The notes below the pieces were generated by a model, which was not told where the DNA came from, ran no database searches, and worked only from the letters and a program-made list of their open reading frames with translations. Source: Parachlorella kessleri (taxonomy: Eukaryota > Chlorophyta > Trebouxiophyceae > Chlorellales > Chlorellaceae). Taken from it: DNA of 24,149 nucleotides. Location: NCBI GenBank assembly GCA_001598975.1, contig BBXU01001509.1, positions 1 to 24,149 of the forward strand, in the 5' to 3' direction. Both the position numbers and the translations under genes were made by a program. Below, one piece after another: positions 1 to 8,456 of this stretch (position 1 is its first letter; each line of letters starts with the position of its first letter).

Positions 1-29
1 TCCTCTCTCCCACACACACACACACACAC
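1..29. repeat. CA/GT microsatellite at the intron 2 donor of AQR
   Basis: A run of CA dinucleotides at about 11-29 reads as (GT)n on the minus strand. It forms the first bases of the intron following AQR exon 2, so the 5' splice site sits inside the repeat. Confidence 0.8.
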
Positions 30-1068
30 CTGCGCGCCGAGGGCGGCTTGTCCTGGGCCCCTCCCAGCTCGGTGTTGTAGATCTCCTCCACCAGCTCAGG
101 CTTGAAAGGGGGCGGCTTTCCTAATTGCCGCACCGCCGGCGACCAGTTCTCCTCAGCCAGCCGGGTCAGCCGGTCCTTCACGATCTGTACAGCCAGGCCA
201 GCACGACTCAGGGCCTGGACTGTTGCCATTGCAGCTTTCCCAAGCCGGCAGGTACCTACCAGCACCCCTTCTTGCATGGCCCCTGGCTGTGCGCTTCTAG
301 AGGGTGGCGACCCGGTGGGATGCATGAGGAAAGGGTGAAGGAAGAAGGACAGAGGGTACTACTTCATACTTTACTTGAACATGAACTGATCACCCGCCTC
401 TCCAACATTCAGCGCTCTTGGGCAGGCCTGGCCCACTGAGCCGCCCCCCTCCCCTTTGGAAGCAGGGTTACACCCCAACACCTCACCGCTCGCTAACTCA
501 CCTCGTCGACAGTCAGGGCTCCGGCGGGCCTGCCTCCCTTGCCGCCCACCACCTGCTGCTGCGGCTGCTGCTGCGCCTGCTTGGCACCCAGAGCAGGGCC
601 AGCCCTGGGGCCACCCCTCCTCTTCTTCTTGCCACCCACGCCGCCCCTGGCAACACCCGGGGTTCTGCTGCCGCCTGTGGGCGCCTTACTGCCACCTGCG
701 GGTGTCTTGCTTTTGTCTCCGGGCGTCTTGCTGCCGCCTCTGCCCTTCCGGCCCCTGCCCCTCCCCCGGGCGCCCCCAGACCCCCGCCTGCCCTTGGTTG
801 GGGTGGCCTGGCTCACTATCTTGGGTGCCTGGGAGGCAGCTGCTGCTGGGTCTGTCGCTCCTCCCTCTCCCGCTGCTGCCTCGCTCCCTGCTGCAGCGCC
901 CTCTGTTGTGTCAGCTCCAGTGGCGGCCACTGTTGCGGGGTCCGCGGCTGCCCCAGCATCGGCCTGCTGAGGGTCATCCATAGCCATGGGCTGCTGCTGC
1001 TCCTGGTCAGTCTGCTGGTCTGCTGGCTGCTCCATGATGCTGCCTGGCAGGGGTTCCAAAACTGGCAA
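30..1068 (-). CDS. AQR: Aquarius-type intron-binding RNA helicase, N-terminal part (partial)
   Basis: Spliceosomal SF1 helicase Aquarius (EMB2765 in plants) binds the intron upstream of the branch point. Exon 1 is 502-1068 (189 codons, donor GAG|GTGAGT) and exon 2 is 30-184 (acceptor TGTACAG). Phase continues exactly across the junction. Exon 2 carries the family's N-terminal signature: DRLTRLAEENW, then FKPELVEEIYNTEL, matching my recollection of plant and animal Aquarius N-termini. Residues 1-180 are a low-complexity extension rich in Gln, Ala and Gly, with a basic RGRGRGRKGRGG stretch at 101-112 and repeated (K/R)TP/KAP units at 114-138, which is unusual for the family. The start could be Met1 or Met12 (base 1035). 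The second donor lies directly in a (GT)n run. The helicase domain lies beyond the left edge. Family assignment is confident; the extent of the N-terminus is less so. Confidence 0.82.
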
Positions 1069-1536
1069 GCACCAGGGCCCGACTACGATCTGGTTCGCCC
1101 TGCAAGAACAAGCGCATGCAAGTGTTACGACGGTGCGTCGGCAACTTTGGGGTGGCTGATGAGTAGAAAAGCCCTATGCACACTCTAGCAGCCTGCGCAC
1201 TGCAGATGAAAGTTCACCCTCCCAGGTACCTTTCGCTGCCGGGTATACTGAGCGGTCCTGATGTGCAGCCTGAGGCTCCTTCGCGCTCAAGTACGAAGAA
1301 ACAGCAGAACGGGACGTGCCATGGTGTCACAAGCCGATCATGCTGCCATGACTGACACCTCAAGGCCTTAGCAAACCAAAAATCTTATTGATCTTACTGT
1401 AAGCGAAAGCAATTCTGCAGGCCTGCTGGTTTGCATGTGTAACACTAGTGACCTGGCCGATCCCGCCACAGTTGTTATTGCTGCAATGTAATGCTTTCGC
1501 TGGTTTTCAGTAACGATGTAGATAGTACGTTATCTG
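1069..1536. promoter_or_regulatory. Divergent intergenic region between AQR and PIG-L
   Basis: These 468 bases separate two head-to-head start codons (AQR leftward, PIG-L rightward), so they should hold both promoters and 5' UTRs. I see no TATA box or other recognisable element. A possible 3' splice acceptor (TTTTCAG, ending 1510) raises the chance of an upstream non-coding or N-terminal exon of the PIG-L gene. Confidence 0.5.
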
Positions 1537-3167
1537 ATGCCGGCACGCAAGGCGCTGGTGGTGACTGCACACCCAGACGATGAGTGCATGTTCTTCACTC
1601 CCACGATAATCGCGCTGATACGCCATGGAACAGAAGTACATCTGCTCTGCATGTCCACAGGTGGGCTTCCAAGGCAAAACGCTGCCCGCCCACTGTCCTG
1701 AAGCCAGGTCACGGTTTGAGGGTGCAGATGGTCCAAACGCCTGTGATTTTCTGACCTTGGAGCTCTTCCAGACCACTCTGTAACACTGCAAGGCCACTGT
1801 AAGCCGTCGGGTTGCACACAGGCTGTCTGTTCCTGCAGGCAACGCTGCTGGGCTGGGCCACGTGCGCGGCAAGGAGGTGTTCCAAGCCTGCCAGGCACTG
1901 ACGGTAGGCCTCGGATGGGTCGTAGCTGGCCTGCAACGCTGTATCCGCTTTACCACTCTCGGCAAGACTGGCTTGGCTGCGCCTTCTCGCCGGCTCTTAA
2001 GCTTGGTGCAAACACACACACACACGCACACGCTGTGCAGGTACCCGCCTCGAGGGTGCACCTGGTGGACCACCCCCGGCTGCAAGACGGCATGGCCGCG
2101 GTTTGGGACCCTGCCCTGGTGGCACAGCAAGTCGCGGAAGGGGTGCAGCAGGTCCAGCCTGACCTGGTGAGTGGCTAGTGGAGGGATTGAAGCTCGGGGC
2201 TGGTCCTCACCCGCATTGGCATGTATCAGGCAAAGCGAGTCAGCTTGCCCCTGAAGGCAATGCCGCTGCGGTATCTGCCTGGTCAAGCGGTTTGATCCGA
2301 CGGCATATGATGTGCTTCCCTGCTGCCGCGCGCCCCCACACAAGCGGGCTGACCAAGAGCCAGAAGCAGCTGCAATGCCTGTCATCTGCTGTGTTATGAG
2401 ATAGTCCTGGTATTTGCCTACCCCTTGTTCCAGGTAGTCACCTTTGACGACTATGGCGTGTCGGGGCACCCCAACCACACGGCCGTCAGCAGAGGCGTTG
2501 CTTCCTTCCATGCCCAGCGCCAGTTCAGGGCAACAGCACCTCACCTTCAAGTGCAGATGCTGGTAAGCATGGCGGGGAGCCCCACGTGGGTCATCTGGTG
2601 TGCCCTAGCACTGGTGCCAAACGAGGCCTCCTGCCAGGTCTAGACTCGAATAGACTAGCCTGGATTGTATTGGACTGGACTGGACTGGACTGACTGGTGA
2701 TGCTTTGACTTTCAGACCAGGTCTGTTGAGGTGGGTTCCTGGGGTGCGAGCAGGAGTCCACCGGCTTGGTGCGCAAGTACCTGGCCTTCCTGGACCTGCC
2801 GCTGTCAGCCATGCTGGCAGCCTTACAGGGGACGGTTTGCCACATCAGCCTGGCACCCACGGTGACGTGGCGCGCCATGCGAGCACACCGGAGCCAAATG
2901 GTCTGGTAAGCTACGCAAGTGGCCACCTACAGTAGTCCCTGCCACTCTGCGACGATGGTGTGATCAAGAGTGATATCAGGGCATCCTGTGTCAAATTGCC
3001 TGAAGAGCACGCATGCTACTGCTGCCAAACATAGCACATAGTCTGCCATATACACTACCAAAACAGGCACGGAGGACCCCGCATTGAACCATCGCTGCTG
3101 CAGGTACCGAAAGCTCTTTGTGTTGCTGTCAAGGTATACCTATGTCAACACACTGAGGAAGCTTTGA
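1537..3167 (+). CDS. PIGL: N-acetylglucosaminylphosphatidylinositol de-N-acetylase (PIG-L)
   Basis: This enzyme removes the N-acetyl group from GlcNAc-PI, the second step of GPI-anchor synthesis, at the cytosolic face of the ER. Exons are 1537-1660, 1839-1903, 2041-2166, 2434-2562, 2754-2905 and 3104-3167. They join in phase to give 660 nt (219 aa). The zinc/catalytic motifs are present: AHPDDE at residues 11-16 and GHPNH at 116-120 (ligands His12, Asp15, His120 by family analogy). Other family blocks are STG-N near residue 40, VDHPRLQDG, VTFDDYGVSG, LVRKYLAFLDLP and the C-terminal QMVWYRKLF...YTYVNTLRK. The usual N-terminal membrane anchor is absent from this model. An in-frame TAG at 1519-1521 stops simple extension, but an upstream exon joined after 1521 would be possible. 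The family usually runs about 250 aa. Confidence 0.93.
2011..2033. repeat. CA microsatellite in PIG-L intron 2
   Basis: A near-pure CA run lies just before the TGTGCAG acceptor of PIG-L exon 3 and takes the place of a pyrimidine tract. Confidence 0.75.
2671..2697. repeat. Short tandem repeat, unit GGACT, PIG-L intron 4
   Basis: Four to five tandem copies of a five-base unit (TGGAC/GGACT) lie between PIG-L exons 4 and 5, with no sign of function. Confidence 0.7.
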
Positions 3168-3409
3168 CACGATCACCTGTCAGCAACTATATGTGACTGA
3201 CCAGGGGACTGACCAGAGCATGGAGGCAAGCAAGGTGGGTATTGATGAATACATCGAAAAAAAAACTGACCCAGCGGTTTGTTCCTTTGACACCGCTCCC
3301 CTGGCCCCTCTAGGCAACGCTTTATGCTGGCTACTGCCCAGTCTAGCAGCCCTGTTAACGCTGCCCGCACCGATGCCCTTGCTTTCCCCAGCCCTGTTTC
3401 CCTGCCCTC
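3168..3409. other. Convergent 3' region between PIG-L and the KH-protein gene
   Basis: The stops of PIG-L (plus) and the KH protein (minus) face each other across 242 bases, which must contain both 3' UTRs. I found no gene here and no clear TGTAA polyadenylation signal. Confidence 0.6.
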
Positions 3410-6400
3410 TCACAAGTAGGTGCGCAGCTGCGTGCAGAACCCCACCAGCGCAGCAATATAACCCCTGGCCTCAGCTACCCTGGCGTCCCTGTCTTGCGGG
3501 TCCAGCTCACGGCCCGACGCCGCGGCTTGCAGCCGCCCTGCTTGCAGCGCCGTCAGCTCGGGGCACGTGCCGGCCACCTCCCAGTGCCTGCTAGGTCCAG
3601 GGGCGTCTCCTGGGCTGTCTCGCATGCGCCTGACAGTCAGGCGCACGGTGCAGCTGCGAGCGGGGCTGCTAGGCTGGTGCTTGCCAGGGGCAGGCAGCTG
3701 CACAGGGGAATGGAGGGAAGATGTCATGGCCGAGGAGGCGGGGCGCCGCAATGCCAGCCAGCGCGGCAGCAAGCGGCAAGCTGTACCCTGGTCTGAGCAT
3801 GTGAGAGAGCCCTGGGCAGCAGGCTAGTTTCTAGGCAACAACCGGCTGCTGCACTGTGCTGTGTTGGTTGGGCTGGAGGCTCAGCCATCTCATTGGTAAG
3901 GGTGATGATGGCGTTGCAGAGAGGCTGGCTCGCTGGCAAACCAACAAGGATGGGCCATGCACCTGTATTGGGCCCTCGTAGACATCCTTGTCCTTAAGAC
4001 GTACAGTGTCAACGTCAAACGTGCATGTGTCCCTGCACTCAATGACACGCGTCTCCTGCTGACAAATTGTAAAAGGAATTGAGGTTGGCGGCACAACTGC
4101 ACCAGTTCTTATCGCTGTATTCTGCTAGAGACTTGAAGGACCCTCCCTGAGGATATCAGAATCAGCCAGTGACTTGTGACTTCTGCTGGCAGTCCAGTGG
4201 TCATGCTTGGCCAATACACTCTGTTTCCCTTAGGTGCACCACAAATGTACAAAGCCTTTCCCGGAAGGACGCTGTGGGACAGGTTGATAAAGAAAAAACA
4301 GATAGAACTATAACACATACCTGGGGTCCAGATACAGGAGACCGCTCTCAAGGCTGCAGCGCTCTGCTAGTTCCCTGACAGCTCTGCTCAGCTCGTCATC
4401 CGCCTGAAGTGCACACAAGAGACGTGTCCAGTCAAGGAGAAAGTGTATGCGAAGCCAAGGTAGCATGAGCATCGAACTCGAAGCTCTGGGCAGGAGCTAG
4501 CTGCTGGGGAACATTGGGCTTGGCTTCGTCTTGGTAATGGATGTCGTTTCCTGGCGCGAGCTCTCATGCACTCGTGTCTGACAGTGACACCCAGCACATG
4601 CCGCCACTCCCTACTAGGCAACGCAAATGCCTGACTAGATCCCATGGGATGTGATATGAAGGTGACTACATAGGGCTGGTGTACCTCCTCCAAAGACCTC
4701 TGCCCGACCAGCTTGAAGCGAAAGTCCGGGTGCCCATCGGCGCGCGCAAAGGAGAGGAAGGCCAGGCGGTCGCTCCCTGTCTTCACCTTGCGCACCGCCA
4801 GCTGGGACCTGCAGGACGAGAGGTGGGCGGCTGGGGCATGGTCATGCACTCCGGCTGTGGCCAGCCGCATGGTAATCAGCCTCATGATCACCGTCTGTAC
4901 TTCTCAATGCACACACTGCTGAAGAGTAACCGTCATGCCGGCATTGCTGCAGCAACTGCCCTAGCTAGCTAGGAAGCTAAAGTTTCTTGGGCCTGCATGT
5001 ACGTGACAGCAAGCAGTCCAAGGAAGTCCAGTTCAGGAGGAGCTCTCTAGACGAGCTCCTTTTAAGAAGTTGCCGAAGACGAGGCTCCTTCAAAAGGTTG
5101 TTTCAAGCTTACCCAGGCCTGATGATGAAGCTCACCGCCACCTCTTGGCTGCAAACGGCCCGTCAGGCCGCCCCAGCAGGTGCAGCGTGGCCACTGATTT
5201 TTGCTCCTTCAGGGTCAGGCCCAGCTTGCCTACTATATTGTCGGGAAGGGCCAACGCCTTTGTTGCGCGCACCGCGTTGCTGAAATAGCATCTTATGTTT
5301 ACGCGCTCCTTCATGCCCTGCAACATGCAAGCAAAGGTAGATAGGCGGCAGCCCGAAGGTCAATTCTAGTTAGAACAAAAAGAGAGATATAAAAGAGTTG
5401 ATAAGCAACTTTGTCCTTGCTGTGTTTCAAGACCCAGGGTCGTTCCATTGTGGTGGATATCCAGTAATTTAGGAAAAGGAAAGACTGGCTGCCTAGTACT
5501 AGTACTAGTAGCAGCCTGTTTGAGATTGCAGATCTAGTTGTGAGAAGATTGTGACTGGCACGCAAGAATGGCGGCAAGCTGCTAGACAAGATAAGCAGTT
5601 CTATGAAAGCTGTCGTCAAGAGCAGCTCTGGGAAGCTAAGGGATGCTACTTGTTGTTGGTTTTTTCACCCTACAAAGTCCCTCAGGGGCCGGCCCTGGGA
5701 GGGCAAGTCAAGCAGGGCCCGGTCTTTCTAGGGCACCTTGAGCTCCTGCAGTGACACCACGCCCAGCACATCCAGCTCCTTTCGCATGTTGGGTCCCTTG
5801 AAGAACAGCTGCTTGCCTGCAAGCAGACCATTACAAAGCGACGTCGTTGGAGGTGTCCATTGCAACCAGCAGTGGCACCTACAAACCCTAGAAGAGGCAG
5901 GATGCTCTCTCCGATGCGCCACATGCCCGCAGGAAGCAACGGGGCTTGGATGCTCGTGGCAGACGTGCTTGCATGCAAGTTCTAGAGGCAGGTGCAGTCG
6001 TTCGCGTAGGTACAAGCTTGTTGCCCACTTACCCATATTGAAGCTCAGGCGAACTTGATCATAGGCAGGCTCAGACTCAGCCTCTTCACTGATTCCGACA
6101 GCCAGGTTGGCTTGCTCAAGGCTGCTCGCTGACGCCCCCACAAACACATTACCCTGCAGTAGGTGGGCATGCCAAGGCCTGCAAACCCTTGTAGTAATGA
6201 GTCGGATGGCTCGAAAGCCAGCCACCCTTCACGCATCCTTGCATGCAGTTTTGGTATCCTCATCTGGTGCCCGTCCCTTCCCAGCTTTATCTTAAGCTTT
6301 GGTGGCCTTGCCGGCAGCTTGCTATCTGCAAAGCATTCCCCTTCTTGTGTTCTGGTGTATTGTACCATTTCGTGGGCAGGAGCACTGTCCTCTGTTCACC

Positions 6401-7383
6401 CACCGGCTCTAGAGCCGTTGCCCTGGTGAAGGCTTGAGCCAGGGCATCCATGTTGCTGGGGGTCTCCCTGGTGGCCACAGCTGACAGCTGAAGTATAGCC
6501 CCACGAATTTCCGTTCCAGCCAGCAGTTCATCTGCAAGCATGACTACCCATGCGTTATAAACAGGCAAGCACCCTTGCAGCAGTATTGCAGCACCTAGGC
6601 GCCGCTGGAGAGTAGCAGATCCCTCACGACCGCAGCCATGGACGGCCAAGCACGACTGCAGCCGGTGGTCTTTCGACAGACTGGCTGTCAAGCCTCTGCT
6701 TAATAAGTCAGGCTCTGGGGTCAACCCACCTCGGCTGTCAAGGCGCTGGAAGCGGGCCGCCCGGGACAGCTCTTCAGATAAGACCACTGCGGCCTTGAGG
6801 GGCTTGGATACGATCTTAGGTGCTACACGGGTACACTGAAACCAGGTCAGCAAGTTGAGCGTGCGTGATGTGAGGTCTCACTAAGAGCTCTTCTTGCGAA
6901 GTATAAGCTTCTTGAGCTAGCAAAGCTTTCTGGAAGCTGACACTAGTGTAGTACTTAGGCCTGTGCGGGGCCCCGGGCTGCCTATGCCTCTTGCACTTCA
7001 GCTTGTCAATAAGCATCACCCCACCCCAGCGTACGTATGCGCACCAGCGAGGTGTAAGGAAGCACAGACCATAGTGTTCTGCTGCAGTGAATTTTCAACC
7101 TGCCAGCAACCGGAGGCCATGCACCTGCGTGAGCTAGGTGCTGCAAATGGTCACGCAGCAGTGCCTCGGCTGTGGCTGCATCGCCTCCTCGTATCTCCAC
7201 AACTCCGCCTCGTGGAGGCACTACAAGCTTTGCGCCGGTCTGGGCGGTTATGTTCTTAAGATGTATGCCCCCTGGGCCGATCACAGCACCAGGGTGGACG
7301 CCTTCAGGTATGTCAAGGCGCCGAACCTGGCTTGTTGCGGTATATTGTGTTCTAGTGCGCAAAGCCGTGCAGGCGCCAGGCAT
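3410..7383 (-). CDS. KH-domain RNA-binding protein of unknown function
   Basis: I do not recognise this as a named family. Ten exons are read on the minus strand: 7125-7383, 6730-6822, 6404-6531, 6033-6153, 5737-5816, 5142-5317, 4685-4808, about 4317/4321-4403, about 3963-4058 and 3410-3697, for roughly 480 aa. Exon 1 carries a KH (hnRNP K homology) fold signature: GAVIGPGGIHLKNITAQTG with the nucleic-acid-binding GxxG loop at residues 36-39, preceded by IPEG and followed by a VVEIRGG strand. The rest shows no motif I can name. Phase is continuous through exons 1-8. The 8-to-9 junction is one base off with the best donor (CCCCAG|GTATGT) and works only with a weaker donor four bases on. The start at 7383 gives a basic, Ser/Thr-rich N-terminus; an in-frame ATG at 7506 is an alternative. 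Exon 5's donor (AAG|GTGCCC) is also weak. Confidence 0.68.
5038..5060. repeat. Short inverted repeat in an intron of the KH-protein gene
   Basis: AGGAGCTC and GAGCTCCT are perfect 8-base arms around a 7-base loop, in the intron between exons 6 and 7. No function is evident. Confidence 0.6.
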
Positions 7384-7589
7384 AATTATATGCAGGGCTG
7401 CTACCTTGGAGGAGCCGACTGATCCGAGGCGCCAACACAGTAAACACAGCCGCCAACACAGCCGCCACCAATGGACGACTTCCAAAGCACAAACCCAAAT
7501 GCACACACGTAATTAGGATATAAGCTTAGGTGTCAGTCAACAACGAATCAGCTAACCACCGTGACGAGCAACGAGACAAGCTGGCGCTC

Positions 7590-7626
7590 CATGGCGGATG
7601 CTAGGGGGCGCTGGCGCCCCGCCATG
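7590..7626. repeat. GC-rich interrupted palindrome upstream of the KH-protein gene
   Basis: The inner arms GGGGCGC/GCGCCCC are separated by two bases. The outer arms CATGGCGG/CCGCCATG extend the pairing with an internal bulge. It lies about 200 bases upstream of the chosen start codon, within the probable 5' UTR or promoter, and could form a stable hairpin or serve as a dyad protein site. Confidence 0.6.
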
Positions 7627-7735
7627 ACCTTCCAGGGCCCTGCAGGGAGTGTCAACTTCGTGTCGACTTCAACTCTTGCCAGTTAAAGCTTGGGTTTGGC
7701 CCTACAACCTGCCCATCAGACCACCCGGCTCGCCC

Positions 7736-7743
7736 TATATATA
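7736..7743. promoter_or_regulatory. TATA-like box (TATATATA)
   Basis: A perfect, self-complementary TATATATA lies in GC-rich sequence. Read leftward it would place a transcription start near 7705 for the KH-protein gene. Read rightward it would serve an unproven plus-strand transcript. The call rests on motif alone. Confidence 0.4.
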
Positions 7744-8456
7744 CAAGGAGCCCAAGCCGTGGTCAGTAGCACATACACAAAAGCTCAAAGGCGTCATTGC
7801 CATTGCAGAACACACCCGAGTTTGCATTCAGAACCCCTCATGTGATCACAGCATCCTTTGTACTCCGCCCTGCCAAGACCTGGTAAGTCAAATCACAGTT
7901 CGCACTACTTGAACCCCATGTACAAACAAAAACAGAGGAGCAGTTTAGTAGGAATGCCAAAGCTGGTGCTGCTGCCGTGGCTGGCAGACGACTTTGGGAG
8001 CACAGATTGCTGATGATCCAGCTGCTACAGGACACAAGTAGAAGGCCTGCCTACAGGCCAGGCATCTGCCAGGGGGACCGACGCCGCACCTGCAGCACAA
8101 GAGAACACTGTAAGTGGTCGACAGAGGGATGTGACCCTTGCCCCCCTTATCCACAACAAAAGAGGTTCCTCCAGCGTCAAAACCTGGGCCGCACCAGCGC
8201 CAACACATACCAGGCCAGCTCCTTCTCCATGCCAGCAGACTGCAGTATCCCGCTTAGAGCAATCTCTCTTCGGGTATGGATCCATGTGCGGAGGATGTTA
8301 GGATGAAGAGCTAATCGATTCTGGCTACATCAGCTCCACTACCCCACGCAGACTGGAGACCTGTGCTCCGCCCCCTGCTCTCTAGCTGACATTCTTTATA
8401 CACGTATTCGGGCATCATGGTCTGCCTGTGGGGGCTGCGCTGAGCTCACCGGCAGC

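Larger units (their letters stand above)
7384..8456. other. Intergenic stretch without a supported gene
   Basis: It holds the 5' flank of the KH-protein gene (right to left: TATA-like box, GC palindrome, a CCGCCAACACAG-type short repeat at about 7430-7470) and the 3' flank of the DJ-1 gene. Plus-strand ORFs here have no recognisable domain. Two strong donor-like GTAAGT sites (7881 and 8111) hint at an unassigned plus-strand transcript, but no coding frame links them. Confidence 0.5.

Noticed and set aside
418..1188. Long plus-strand open frame of 256 codons
   Set aside because: It is antisense to Aquarius exon 1. Its Leu/Pro/Cys-rich composition is a by-product of the GC-rich, Gln/Gly/Ala-coding minus strand.
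1507..2550. Minus-strand open frame of 347 codons
   Set aside because: It runs antisense across four PIG-L exons and their introns and shows no domain. The plus-strand exons carry the conserved catalytic motifs.
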